Positions 17,550 to 29,268 of a DNA stretch of 64,000 nt are shown one piece after another. Made by a program: the position numbers and the translations under genes. Every line of letters begins with the position of its first letter. The stretch's first letter is position 1. The DNA comes from DASQFI01 sp963780895 (GTDB lineage Bacteria > Acidobacteriota > Vicinamibacteria > Vicinamibacterales > SCN-69-37): the NCBI GenBank assembly GCA_963780895.1, contig CAWAEG010000001.1, forward strand, positions 1,302,001 to 1,366,000, given 5' to 3'. Below the pieces are notes generated by a model. That model made no database searches. It had not been told where the DNA came from and worked only from the letters and a program-made list of their open reading frames with translations.

Positions 17550-18429
17550 TCAGTGACAGGTTGCGTTGCCCGTATCGCGGAAGTTTACGCCCGGAATTCC
17601 AGCGGGCATGAAGTTCCACTCGTATCCGGTCGGGCTGAGGAAGAGGACGAGCACGCCCCATACGCTGGCGCGGACGTCGCTGTTGGGCCGGATCGCTTCG
17701 AACGAGTACCAGCGGTACACCGCCCGTGCCGACCGTGAACTGCCGGATGCCGTTCGCCTCGTCCGGCCGGCCGTCCGGATCCTGCTTCGCGAACCGCTCG
17801 TAGAGGTGGTCGTGGCCGTTGATGATCACGTCCACCTTGGCGTTGTACAGGATGCGCCAGATCTCCTGCATGTGCCGGTTTTCGCCGTTGGGTCCCGACG
17901 TGAACAACGGCTTGTGCCAGATGGCGGCCGAGCAGCCGGGGTTCTGTGTCACCTCGCCGCGCAACCACTGCGTCTGCACGCTCATCGCCCCGCCGCTGAG
18001 CTCGCTGTTGATCGCGTAGATGCGCCAGCTGCCGACCGTGTAGGTGTAGTAGCCGAGCCCGCGCGGACCGGCGCTGTCGCCGAAGTAGTCGTAGTAGCCG
18101 GCCGCGCCGGCGTCCTGGTAGTCGTGGTTGCCGGGTGTGGGGCGCGTCCGAGTTTTGTGGCGTCCCCAGCTCGGATCGTAACAATCTCGAAATTGTGCCG
18201 GGCTGCCGCTTGGATAGGCGTTGTCGCCGGCCGTGAACACGGTGCCGGAAATGTGATCGAGCAGGCGCGCCGTAGCCTCGGCGCCTGCTGAGACGCAATC
18301 GGCGATGTCGCCGGCGCCCGCGAGAATCGCAACGTTTCCTGTCGGCGGTGGCGGTGGATCCGTTGGGGCGTTTGCACCCGAGCAAGCTGATAACGCCACG
18401 GCAACCGCCGCCAGGACAGCACGCCTCAC
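17550..18429 (-). pseudogene. metallophosphoesterase lipoprotein, frameshifted near its 3' end
   Basis: A calcineurin-like phosphoesterase with a lipoprotein signal (VALSACSG). Metal-site motifs are AGDIADC, TAGDNAYPSG, TPGNHDYQ, IWHKPLFTSG and the double-His loop INGHDHLYERF. At about 17720 the frame breaks. In frame, the protein would run 190 residues too far into the porin gene with Arg-rich nonsense. Two bases added in GGGCG/GTG restore GTGGVYRWYSFEAIRPNSD and a natural end DTGNATCH at 17550. The restored length is about 293 residues. It may be a pseudogene or a sequencing error. Phosphate release from organophosphates would fit the neighbouring porin. Confidence 0.75.
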
Positions 18430-18456
18430 GCCGCAAGGATACAGGAGTGCGATTCG

Positions 18457-19221
18457 TTACGCGTAGCGCAATTCGATCGTGTGCATCTCGCGGAGGTCGG
18501 ATAGACCGCCCCCCAGCCGATCGACGAGCGCGAGCATGCCCAAGCGGTACTTCGACACGCGCTTGGGGCTCAGTGCGAACTCCTCGACGAGCTCTTTGAG
18601 CGCCACAGCCGGCGCCATCCGATATTTGAGCTCGAGAATGAAACCGCGTTGCAGAATCGGCGTCCCCGCGCCGGAGACGAACTGAAGCTCCTCGGCGGGC
18701 AACACGGAGATCTGATCGTCCAGCGTCACGCGGAACGGTCCGTGTGCGTCCACGCCCGTGCGCGCAACGCGCTGATACGTCACCTGACAGATCGGCTGCA
18801 ACCCTCGCACGGCCACGCGCTGCTGAAACCACGATCCGGCCCACGGCGCCGTGAACGCGTCGGAGGTCAGGTTCTCGAGATCTTCGAGCGCGATCGGCGT
18901 GCGGCGCTTCGAGAGCAACGTCGAGGTGCGCATCTTGCGCTCGAGATAGGCCACGTCGCTGGAGCCGTATCGGCGGATGCGGTACTTCGATCGCCTGTAC
19001 GATCCCTGCCTCCGGAAGACGTCGTAATTCCGCGTCTCGAGGTAGAGGCTGGTGATTCGGTACTCGTCGCCGTGGGAGCCGCTGCCGTAGGGGTCGGGCG
19101 AGAGTTTCGCGCGCATCCACTCGCGGATGCGCTGACCGAGCGCCGGATCGATGAGGAATTTCGTTTCGAAAGCGTAGTCGCGGATTTCCCGCGTTTCCGA
19201 CACGCGCAGCATCAGGTCCAT
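18457..19221 (-). CDS. second VTC-domain protein (polyphosphate polymerase-like)
   Basis: A paralogue of the VTC protein at 10835, of 254 residues. It shares the YAFETKFLIDP start, the KYRIRRYGSSD basic strand, AYLERKMRTSTLL, and the acidic strands VTLDDQISVL and ILELKYRMAP. Predicted cytosolic tunnel-fold enzyme acting on a phosphate polymer. It lies 27 bases upstream of the metallophosphoesterase gene on the same strand. It is the first gene of the minus-strand block, so the promoter is expected in the spacer upstream of 19221. Confidence 0.83.
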   Translation of the reverse strand: MDLMLRVSETREIRDYAFETKFLIDPALGQRIREWMRAKLSPDPYGSGSHGDEYRITSLYLETRNYDVFRRQGSYRRSKYRIRRYGSSDVAYLERKMRTSTLLSKRRTPIALEDLENLTSDAFTAPWAGSWFQQRVAVRGLQPICQVTYQRVARTGVDAHGPFRVTLDDQISVLPAEELQFVSGAGTPILQRGFILELKYRMAPAVALKELVEEFALSPKRVSKYRLGMLALVDRLGGGLSDLREMHTIELRYA

Positions 19222-19359
19222 ACTCCGTTACTGGGGGAGCCGAAATAACAGAACTGGCCCCGCGGCCAAACCTCATCTCAACGCAAGCCATATGCCCCAC
19301 CCACGTCTGAAGGATTCCGTCGAAAACGCTACAGATCCCAATCGTGTGCATGCGGTTTT

Positions 19360-19412
19360 AGACCTCGGGTTTCGTTTTTGGAGGATCTGAGCGAAAACGA
19401 AACCCGAGGTCT
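19360..19412. repeat. perfect 19-bp inverted repeat in a divergent promoter region
   Basis: AGACCTCGGGTTTCGTTTT (19360-19378) is repeated exactly in reverse complement at 19394-19412, around a 15-base loop. It lies between the divergent VTC and TonB-like genes, so it is in a regulatory region for both and is not an ordinary terminator. Confidence 0.85.
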
Positions 19413-19452
19413 TGGTCCGCCCGCCAGCCACGGCGGAGCGTCTAATCGCGAT

Positions 19453-20208
19453 ATGAACCGCCCGCTCAACCGACGGCTCGGAGGAGCGTTCGGGGTCTCT
19501 GCGATCCTCCACGTCAGCCTCGCGGTCGTCGCGATCGTGATGCTGACGACCGAATCGGCCCGTGCGCCGGACGACACGCCGCCGTTTCCGACGAAATTCG
19601 TCTTCATCTCGACACCGGGGTCGGGAGGAGGCGGGGGCGGGAACCCCACACCCGCGCCGCTGCGGCAGGCCCTCGAAATCCCACCTCACCAGCCATCGGC
19701 CCGCGCGCCCCTGACGCCGGTGGTGACCTCACCACCGCCCGAGCCGACCCCGGTCCTCGACGTTCAAGTCGAAACGGATGCCGGCAGAATCCTGAGCGCG
19801 GCTGGCTTGTCTGTGACGGCGCTGGCCGCTCCCGGCGGCGACGGCCGCGGCCCGGCCGCCGGATCCGGGCGTGGGCGGGGTGTCGGACCTGGCGAGGAAC
19901 ACGGATTCGACGGCGCGTCACCCGCCGGCGGCGACGTCACGGCGCCGGTGCTCGTGAAGCGCGTGGACCCGCGCTACACGAGCGAGGCCATGGTCACCAA
20001 GATCACGGGTGTCGTGATGCTCGAGGCTGTGGTGCGCGCCGACGGCAGCGTGGGCGCCGTGCGCGTCGTCAAGTCGCTCGATGCGAGGCACGGACTCGAC
20101 CGTGCCGCCATCGAGGCCGCGAAACAGTGGGTCTTCAAGCCCGGCATCCGCCGCGGTCAGCCGGTGGACGTCATCGTCACGCTGATCCTAGAGTTTCGGC
20201 TGCACTGA
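19453..20208 (+). CDS. TonB family energy-transducer-like protein
   Basis: An inner-membrane-anchored protein of 251 residues. One N-terminal helix (about 14-36) is followed by a long Pro/Gly-rich periplasmic linker and the TonB C-terminal domain (about 160-250). The C-terminal domain shows VLVKRVDPRYTSEAM, GVVMLEAVVRADGSV and KQWVFKPGIRRGQPV. It would pass proton-motive force to outer-membrane receptors such as the two in this window. The ATG at 19453 places the helix correctly; an upstream in-frame ATG would translate the palindrome. No exbB or exbD lies nearby. Confidence 0.82.
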   Translation: MNRPLNRRLGGAFGVSAILHVSLAVVAIVMLTTESARAPDDTPPFPTKFVFISTPGSGGGGGGNPTPAPLRQALEIPPHQPSARAPLTPVVTSPPPEPTPVLDVQVETDAGRILSAAGLSVTALAAPGGDGRGPAAGSGRGRGVGPGEEHGFDGASPAGGDVTAPVLVKRVDPRYTSEAMVTKITGVVMLEAVVRADGSVGAVRVVKSLDARHGLDRAAIEAAKQWVFKPGIRRGQPVDVIVTLILEFRLH

Positions 20209-20223
20209 ACGCACTTCAACGTC

Positions 20224-20250
20224 TGTAGGCCGGGGCTTCAGCCCCGGCGA
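20224..20250. repeat. REP-like palindrome between convergent genes
   Basis: GTAGGCCGGGGCTTCAGCCCCGGC contains a 9-bp perfect stem around TC. It lies between the convergent TonB-like and kinase genes and may stop transcription from both sides. Near-identical forms with changed stems are at 29018, 47852 and 54982. Confidence 0.6.
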
Positions 20251-20259
20251 CGCCGACAC

Positions 20260-23301
<3,042 letters not shown>

Positions 23302-23324
23302 CGAGAGTTCAGATGCAAAGATCG

Positions 23325-23478
23325 CTTGTCGGTACGTCGGGTACATCAGGGACGACGGGTACGTCGGGTCCGAGGAGCCTGATGCTTGTCATCTTCTTTC
23401 AAAGAAGCTGGCACGCGTTAGCTCGTTCCACGGACCTGACGTACCCGGCGTACCCAATGTACCCGACGTACCAACGAG
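23325..23478. repeat. long imperfect palindrome between the two kinase genes
   Basis: Arms 23325-23372 and 23431-23478 match at about 41 of 48 positions. Each arm is itself built from a repeated word, GGTACGTCGGGTAC and variants. The 58-base loop holds TCTTCTTTCAAAGAAG, itself a small dyad. It lies between two genes on the same strand. Confidence 0.8.
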
Positions 23479-23495
23479 CGGTCTCCACAGCTTTT

Positions 23496-26400
23496 TCAGC
23501 GCGCAAGTTTCTTCTGCGCCTCCGCCACCCAGCCGCGTTCCATGTCGCCGTCGCGCCAGAGGTCGAGGAAGCGCGAATACTGCTCGCGCGCCTTGGCTTC
23601 TTCCTTCCGGCGCTCATAGATCTGCCCCAGCAGGAAGTAACTGCGGGCGTACGCGTCTGCGTCGAATACGAGGTCGTGCGATTTCTGCAACCGCTCGAGC
23701 ATCGTGGCCGCCTCGGCGTCCTTGCCGGCCTTGATGTACGCCCACGCTGCGGCGTAGAGGAGTGAGGCCATGCTCGAAGGCGGGCCAATCACCGGACCGT
23801 GCGGCGGCAACATGCCGACGGCGGCCTTGAATTCGGTCAAGGACGTGGCCGTGTCGTTGCGGTCGAGCGCGATCTGACCGCGGGTCCAGTGGACGCGGCG
23901 CTTCTCGCGCGGGGACGGCAGGATGTCGGCGCGTGACACGAGCTGTGCCAGCCATTTCTCCGACTCGGCTTGCCTTCCGGCGGCGGCATGCGCAATGGCG
24001 AGAATCTGGAGCGTCTCGAACTCCGGTTCGCGGCCCGTCGCGTCGGGCAAGGCGAGTTGGGCCTGCGCGATGGCCGCCGCATGATTGCCCATCCGCAGCA
24101 GGTGCGCCGCCTGTCGATTTCGCGCGGCTCCTTTGTTCAGCGCCGAGATACCGGGCACGCGCGTCGCCCGGTCCCAGGCGTCGAGCGCCGACTGCCCGCG
24201 GCCCCGCGCGCCGCCCAGCCAGGCCGAAGCGGACAATCCCAGGAACTTCTGGAAGGGACTGGGCGATTTCACCATCTCGTCGCTCAGTGCCTCCAACTCC
24301 GTCCAGCGGTGCTGCTGCAGCAGGACGCCGCGCCGGCCCAGCTTCGGTATGAAATCGAGCGGCTCGAGCGCCTCGGACTTCTCGAATTGCGCCAGCGCGT
24401 TGTCGAGCTGTCCGGTGGCCACGAACGCAGCACCGAGAATCCGATACCCGCTTCCGATCTCGGGATGCCTCGCGATGAACTCTTCGGCGACGTCGCGCGC
24501 TTTGTCTGCCTGTCCGTTCTCGATGTACGCGGTCGCGAGGTTCTCGTAGGTGGTCGGGTTGGATGTGCCGCGCCGCCTGAGTTCCTCGTATTGCTCGATG
24601 CTCTCCGTCAGCCGCTCCAGAAACATGAACTGGAGCCCGAGATTGTGACGGGAGGCGTGGTGTTCGGGATGAAGCGCCAGGCCCTGTTTGTAGGCGTCGA
24701 TGGCTTTCTGAAGTGTCTCGGGCCGGAGCCCGTAATAGAACCCCTCGATGTAGTACCGCTCGCGCGTCGTCAAGCGGTCCGTGCGCGCCAGCGCCTGCTT
24801 CGCGTACTGGTCACGCCTGTCGAACAGACCGAGGTTGTTGTAGACGACGGCCAGCTTGGCTTGCGCCATGGCAAAGGACGGATCCACTTCGACCGCTTTT
24901 TCGAGCAGCGGGGCCGCCTGATCGCTCAGCCCGCGTTCGTGGAACGCGATGCCCTCGGCGTAATACCGGTAGGCCTGGATCGACGAGCTCGTAATGTCCT
25001 TCACGCCGCGATCGAGCCCCTGTTCCTCCTGTTGCCCCGGTTTGGTCAGGAGCGGCTGAGTGGCGCGGCCGCCAAGTGACGCAAACGTCGACTTGAACCG
25101 CCGCGTGAGCTCGTCAACGAGCGAGAACAGGCTCGATTCGCCCGGACCCTCGACGCGCTCCGCGCTGACGATACGGCCGGTCTTCGCGTCCTGCAGCCGC
25201 GCGCTGATGCGGATCGTGTCCCCGGCCTTTACATAGCTGCCGACCAGGACGCTGTCGACACCGGCGCGCGATGCGATCTGCTGCACGACGTCGGCCGAGA
25301 GCACCTTGTCGTCGGCCCGGCGGAGCTCCTGAAGGATCTGATACAGACGATCCGTGCCGAGCACCTCGATGTTGGGCGACTGTGAGAGATCCGTGACCAT
25401 CATGTCGGTGAGCCCGGTCCGGATCCAGTCGAGCGACGCGTCGCCGGTGTTGTTGTCGAAGTACAGCACGGCAATGCCCGGACGGCCGGACGGACTCGTC
25501 GCAGCCGGCGTGGCACGGCGTCCCGTCCACCACCATGCGATGGCGGCGATTGCGACAACCGCGACCGCGACCGCCGCCAGCACCGGCGTGCGCCGCGCGC
25601 GTGACACGGCCGCGGCCGGCGCGGACGCTGGCGGCATCGTCATCGTCGACACGGCGGACCCGGATTCGAGCCGTCGCCGCGCCGCGCGCAGGTCCACGAC
25701 GATGTCCTTCATGCCCTGATAGCGCTCGTCGGCGTCTTTGACGGTGCACTTGGCGATCACTCGCTGCAGTTCCGACGTCGTGTCCCCTGAGAATCCGGCC
25801 GGCGTCGGGAGCGGCGGCACCGGCTCGGTGAGAATCGCGTGGAGCGTGTCGAGCGTGCTCTTGCCCTGGAACGGCGCGCGCGCCGTCAACATCTCGTAGA
25901 GCACCACGCCGAGCGAGAAGATGTCGGTCCGATGATCGACACGATCGCCCCGAGCTTGTTCAGGTGACATGTAAGCGGCCGTGCCGATCACCAAACCAGG
26001 CGTCGAGTGCGGACCGGGCGCGCCGACGGTAGACGCGTCCGGCATGGTTCGTTCGACGAGCTTGGCAAGGCCGAAATCGATGACCTTCGCGTGGCCATCG
26101 TCCGTGACCATCACGTTCGCCGGTTTCAGGTCTCGATGGATGAGCCCCTTTTCGTGCGCGCGGCCGAGGCCTTCCGCGATCTCGACGCCGAGATCGAGCG
26201 CGCGTTTGGCGGACAGCGGTCCACGGACGAGCACGTCGCTGAGCTTCTCGCCGCGGATCAGCTCCATGGCGATGAAGGTCACGCCGTCGGCCGTGCCGAC
26301 TTCATGGATCACGGCGATGTGAGGGTGCTCGATGAGCGCCGCGGCGCGCGCTTCCTGCAGCATCCGCTCGCCACGCAGCCGATCGTTGACGAGATCCTCC

Positions 26401-26522
26401 GGCAGCACCTTCAGCGCGACTTCCCGGCCGAGGTTGAGATCGCGGGCCCGATACACCACGCCCATGCCGCCCCGGCTGATCTCTTCGATGATTTCGTAGT
26501 GCGAGAGGGTGCGGCCGATCAT
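23496..26522 (-). CDS. membrane Ser/Thr protein kinase with TolB-like and TPR regions (paralogue)
   Basis: A tandem paralogue of the kinase at 20260, of 1008 residues, with the same order: kinase domain (glycine loop SRGGMGVVYRA, VALKVLP, HRDLKPAN, DFGLAKL), one membrane helix near residue 325 (VLAAVAVAVVAIAAIAWWW), a TolB-like domain (IAVLYFDNNTGDASLDW) and TPR repeats. All catalytic residues are present. The ATG at 26522 is preferred over a TTG two codons upstream. The pair probably arose by local duplication, with the TPR halves diverging more than the kinase halves. Confidence 0.88.
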   Translation of the reverse strand: MIGRTLSHYEIIEEISRGGMGVVYRARDLNLGREVALKVLPEDLVNDRLRGERMLQEARAAALIEHPHIAVIHEVGTADGVTFIAMELIRGEKLSDVLVRGPLSAKRALDLGVEIAEGLGRAHEKGLIHRDLKPANVMVTDDGHAKVIDFGLAKLVERTMPDASTVGAPGPHSTPGLVIGTAAYMSPEQARGDRVDHRTDIFSLGVVLYEMLTARAPFQGKSTLDTLHAILTEPVPPLPTPAGFSGDTTSELQRVIAKCTVKDADERYQGMKDIVVDLRAARRRLESGSAVSTMTMPPASAPAAAVSRARRTPVLAAVAVAVVAIAAIAWWWTGRRATPAATSPSGRPGIAVLYFDNNTGDASLDWIRTGLTDMMVTDLSQSPNIEVLGTDRLYQILQELRRADDKVLSADVVQQIASRAGVDSVLVGSYVKAGDTIRISARLQDAKTGRIVSAERVEGPGESSLFSLVDELTRRFKSTFASLGGRATQPLLTKPGQQEEQGLDRGVKDITSSSIQAYRYYAEGIAFHERGLSDQAAPLLEKAVEVDPSFAMAQAKLAVVYNNLGLFDRRDQYAKQALARTDRLTTRERYYIEGFYYGLRPETLQKAIDAYKQGLALHPEHHASRHNLGLQFMFLERLTESIEQYEELRRRGTSNPTTYENLATAYIENGQADKARDVAEEFIARHPEIGSGYRILGAAFVATGQLDNALAQFEKSEALEPLDFIPKLGRRGVLLQQHRWTELEALSDEMVKSPSPFQKFLGLSASAWLGGARGRGQSALDAWDRATRVPGISALNKGAARNRQAAHLLRMGNHAAAIAQAQLALPDATGREPEFETLQILAIAHAAAGRQAESEKWLAQLVSRADILPSPREKRRVHWTRGQIALDRNDTATSLTEFKAAVGMLPPHGPVIGPPSSMASLLYAAAWAYIKAGKDAEAATMLERLQKSHDLVFDADAYARSYFLLGQIYERRKEEAKAREQYSRFLDLWRDGDMERGWVAEAQKKLAR

Positions 26523-26684
26523 CGGCAACTGCCGTTTGCCGGTGCGACAGGGCCTGAAAAGCCCGTGGGGGGCCGCCGGGGTCCTGACCGCTCGCGCATA
26601 GGGGGACTATAGCGTGGCAGTGCCGCCGCGACGTACCTGCCAGCTGCGTATAATCCGGCGCATACCGCGGAGGGAGGACCGTCC

Positions 26685-29021
26685 ATGACGCGTGCACTCG
26701 TTGTCTTCGGCGTGGCTGCCGTCACTGTCGCCTGGCTTGGCGTCTCAGCCGCGCCGCAGTCCTCGGGCGTCGACCAATTCAAAGCCCTCGCGCGCGGGTC
26801 ACTTTCGCCGATCGACGGCGAGTTCCGCATTCCCGGTCTTCGCGCCGACGTTCAGGTCCTGCGCGATCGGTGGGGTGTGCCGCACATCTACGCGCAGAAC
26901 GTCGATGACCTGTTCATGGCGCAGGGCTACGTCATGGCGCAGGACCGGCTGTGGCAGATGGAGATGTGGCGGCGGCAGCGCGAAGGGCGCCTGGCGGAGA
27001 TTCTCGGCCCGTCGGCCGTGGCCCGCGATCGGCAAGCCAGGCTGCTCAAGTATCGCGGACCGATGGACGATCGCGAGTGGACGAGCTATCACCCGGAAGG
27101 GAAGCGCATCTTCACGGCATACGCCGCCGGCGTGAACGCGTTCATCGCCGAGCGCGGATCGAATCCTCCCGTTGAGTTCAAGCTGACCGGCATCGTGCCG
27201 ACGCCGTGGACGGCCGAGACGCTGATCCTCCGGTCGGCGACGTTCGGCGATGCATCGGGGGAGTTGACGCTCGCGCGCAACGTCGTGCGGCTCGGTGTCG
27301 ATGCGGCGAACAAACAGCGCGCGCCCGATCCCTGGGACGACCTGAAGGTGCCCGAAGGTCTCGATCTGTCGATCATCGACGAGTCGGTCACCACGGGTGG
27401 CGGACGCGGGGGCGGCGGTGGTCGCGGAGGCGGCGCGAACCAGCCGGAGCTGATCGAACCTTATCGAGGGTGGCCTGGCCGCGGTGGAGTGACGCCGGGC
27501 CTTTCGGTTGAAGACGCGGGGCTGATCGGCGAGCCCGGCTCCAACAACTGGGTCATGAGCGGAAAGCTCTCGAGCACGGGCAAGCCGGTCGTCGCCAACG
27601 ATCCGCACCGCGACGTCACGAATCCGTCGCTGCGCTACATCGTGCATTTGAACGCGCCGGGCTGGAACGTCATCGGCGCCGGCGAGCCGCCGTTCGTCGG
27701 CGTCGCCATCGGCCACAACGATCGCCTCGCCTGGGGCCTGACCATTGTCGGAACGGATCAGGAAGACGTGTATGTCGAGGAGCTGAATCCGGCGAACCCG
27801 AACGAGGTCCGGTGGCGAGGGCAGTGGGAACCCGTTCGAGTGGTCAGCGAGTCGATTGCGGTGAAAGGCGGACCCACACAGGCCGTCGAGCTCAGGTTCA
27901 CGCGCCACGGACCGATCTTTCACGAAGATCGCGCGCGCCATCGCGCGTATGCGCTGCGGTCGGCGCTGCTCGAGCCGGGCACGGCCGCTTATCTGGGCGG
28001 ACTTCGCCTCGCGCAGGCGAAGACCTGCAAGGAGTTCCTCGACGCGGCGATGTACTGGAAAGCGCCGACCGAAAACCTGATCTGCGGTGATGTGGACGGG
28101 AACATCTCGTGGCAGGCGTCCGCGCTCACGCCGAATCGGACGGCTCCGTCGGGTGACCGCACGCGGCGGTCCTGGCTTGGCCGGCTTCCGGTGCCGGGGA
28201 CCGGTGCGTACGAGTGGGAGGGCTTCCGCACGGATCTGCCGCGCGAGCTCAACCCTGCGCGCGGGTTCATCGCCACGGCGAACAACCAAATCCAGCCGAA
28301 AGGGTACTCGCCGCCGATGATGTTCAAGTCGTCGAACAACATCCAGTTCGATCGCATTACGCGCCTGTCGCAGCTGGTCCAGTCTGGAAAGACATACACG
28401 CTCGACGACCACCGCCGGATGCAGCTCGATGCGGTGGTGCTCAGCGCCCAGCCGGTGATTCCGCTGTTTCATGGCTGGACTTCGTCACAACCGAACGTCG
28501 AGCGCGCGCGGCAGTTGGTGGCGGGCTGGGACGCGGTGCTCGCGCGCGACAGCGCGGCTGCGGCGATCTACTCGGCGTGGCGCGCCGTCTCGACGCCGCA
28601 GGAGCGTGAGGCCGCGCGGCCAATCGCCGAGCGGCAGAAGCTGCACGAGGCGAGCCTGGCAAAGGCAATCGAGCAGCTGACCTCGAGCCAGGGCACGGAC
28701 TGGAGCGGCTGGCGCTGGGGCCGGATGCACACGCGTGCGTTCCCGCATCCGCTCGTCGCGGCCTTCAATCTGCCGACGATCGAGCGGCGGGGCGGTTCGG
28801 GCACGCTCGCGGCCGACGGCGCGAGCTATCGCGAAATCCTCGATGTCGCGGATTGGGATCGATCGATGGTGACGAACGTACCGGGACAGTCCGGGCAGCC
28901 GGAGAGTCCCTTCTACAGCAACCTGCTTCAGATGTTCGCGGATGACGTCTACTTTCCGCTCGCGTATTCAAAAGCACGGGTGGAGAAGGAGACGACGCAC
29001 CGGATGACCCTGCAGAAGTAG
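26685..29021 (+). CDS. penicillin acylase family protein (Ntn hydrolase)
   Basis: An exported Ntn-hydrolase precursor of 778 residues, related to penicillin G acylase and acyl-homoserine-lactone acylase. The signal peptide ends near VSAAPQ. The alpha chain contains VLRDRWGVPHIYA and MAQGYVMAQDRLWQME. A Gly/Arg-rich spacer (about 240-255) precedes the autocleavage site, and the beta chain would begin at nucleophile Ser286 in GEPGSNNWVMSG. Conserved beta-chain stretches are NDPHRD, AIGHNDRLAWGLT and CGDVDGNISWQA. The mature enzyme cleaves an amide in the periplasm; the acyl substrate is unknown, and quorum quenching is possible but not shown. Confidence 0.88.
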   Translation: MTRALVVFGVAAVTVAWLGVSAAPQSSGVDQFKALARGSLSPIDGEFRIPGLRADVQVLRDRWGVPHIYAQNVDDLFMAQGYVMAQDRLWQMEMWRRQREGRLAEILGPSAVARDRQARLLKYRGPMDDREWTSYHPEGKRIFTAYAAGVNAFIAERGSNPPVEFKLTGIVPTPWTAETLILRSATFGDASGELTLARNVVRLGVDAANKQRAPDPWDDLKVPEGLDLSIIDESVTTGGGRGGGGGRGGGANQPELIEPYRGWPGRGGVTPGLSVEDAGLIGEPGSNNWVMSGKLSSTGKPVVANDPHRDVTNPSLRYIVHLNAPGWNVIGAGEPPFVGVAIGHNDRLAWGLTIVGTDQEDVYVEELNPANPNEVRWRGQWEPVRVVSESIAVKGGPTQAVELRFTRHGPIFHEDRARHRAYALRSALLEPGTAAYLGGLRLAQAKTCKEFLDAAMYWKAPTENLICGDVDGNISWQASALTPNRTAPSGDRTRRSWLGRLPVPGTGAYEWEGFRTDLPRELNPARGFIATANNQIQPKGYSPPMMFKSSNNIQFDRITRLSQLVQSGKTYTLDDHRRMQLDAVVLSAQPVIPLFHGWTSSQPNVERARQLVAGWDAVLARDSAAAAIYSAWRAVSTPQEREAARPIAERQKLHEASLAKAIEQLTSSQGTDWSGWRWGRMHTRAFPHPLVAAFNLPTIERRGGSGTLAADGASYREILDVADWDRSMVTNVPGQSGQPESPFYSNLLQMFADDVYFPLAYSKARVEKETTHRMTLQK

Positions 29022-29042
29022 GGGCGGGCTTCAGCCCGCCTG
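29018..29042. repeat. REP-like palindrome at the acylase stop codon
   Basis: GTAGGGGCGGGCTTCAGCCCGCC begins within the stop codon of the acylase gene and has an 8-bp stem around TC. It belongs to the same sequence family as 20224, 47852 and 54982. It may act as a terminator. Confidence 0.6.
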
Positions 29043-29068
29043 CCACAAGAAGGAACATGAAGGCTGAA

Positions 29069-29139
29069 GCAGGTTTCGAACTTGGGGGACGGGTCTCGCT
29101 TGCGCGAGCAAGACCCGTCCCCCAACCCCAGAAACCTGC
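29069..29139. repeat. nested palindrome carrying the GGGGACGGGTCTCG word
   Basis: Outer arms GCAGGTTTC (29069-29077) and GAAACCTGC (29131-29139) enclose inner arms TTGGGGGACGGGTCT and AGACCCGTCCCCCAA. These in turn enclose a CTCGC/GCGAG stem. The 14-base GGGGACGGGTCTCG at 29085 is identical to the start of the palindrome at 5148. Confidence 0.8.
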
Positions 29140-29140
29140 C

Positions 29141-29222
29141 GTCATGAAGGACTTGAAGATCATGAAGAAAACACTTGAGCTTTTCTTCATGGCCTTCATG
29201 CTCTTCACGTTCTTCATGTTTG
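29141..29222. repeat. ATGAAG-word palindrome between convergent genes
   Basis: Left half CATGAAGGACTTGAAGATC then CATGAAGAAAA pairs with right half TTTTCTTCATGGCC, TTCATGCTCTTCACG and TTCTTCATG. The innermost 11 bases match perfectly around a 9-base loop. The same degenerate word architecture recurs at 44651-44784. Confidence 0.75.
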
Positions 29223-29268
29223 CTTTGCTTTGATCTTCACTTCGGGCCCGGTTCACTAAGCAGGCTGC

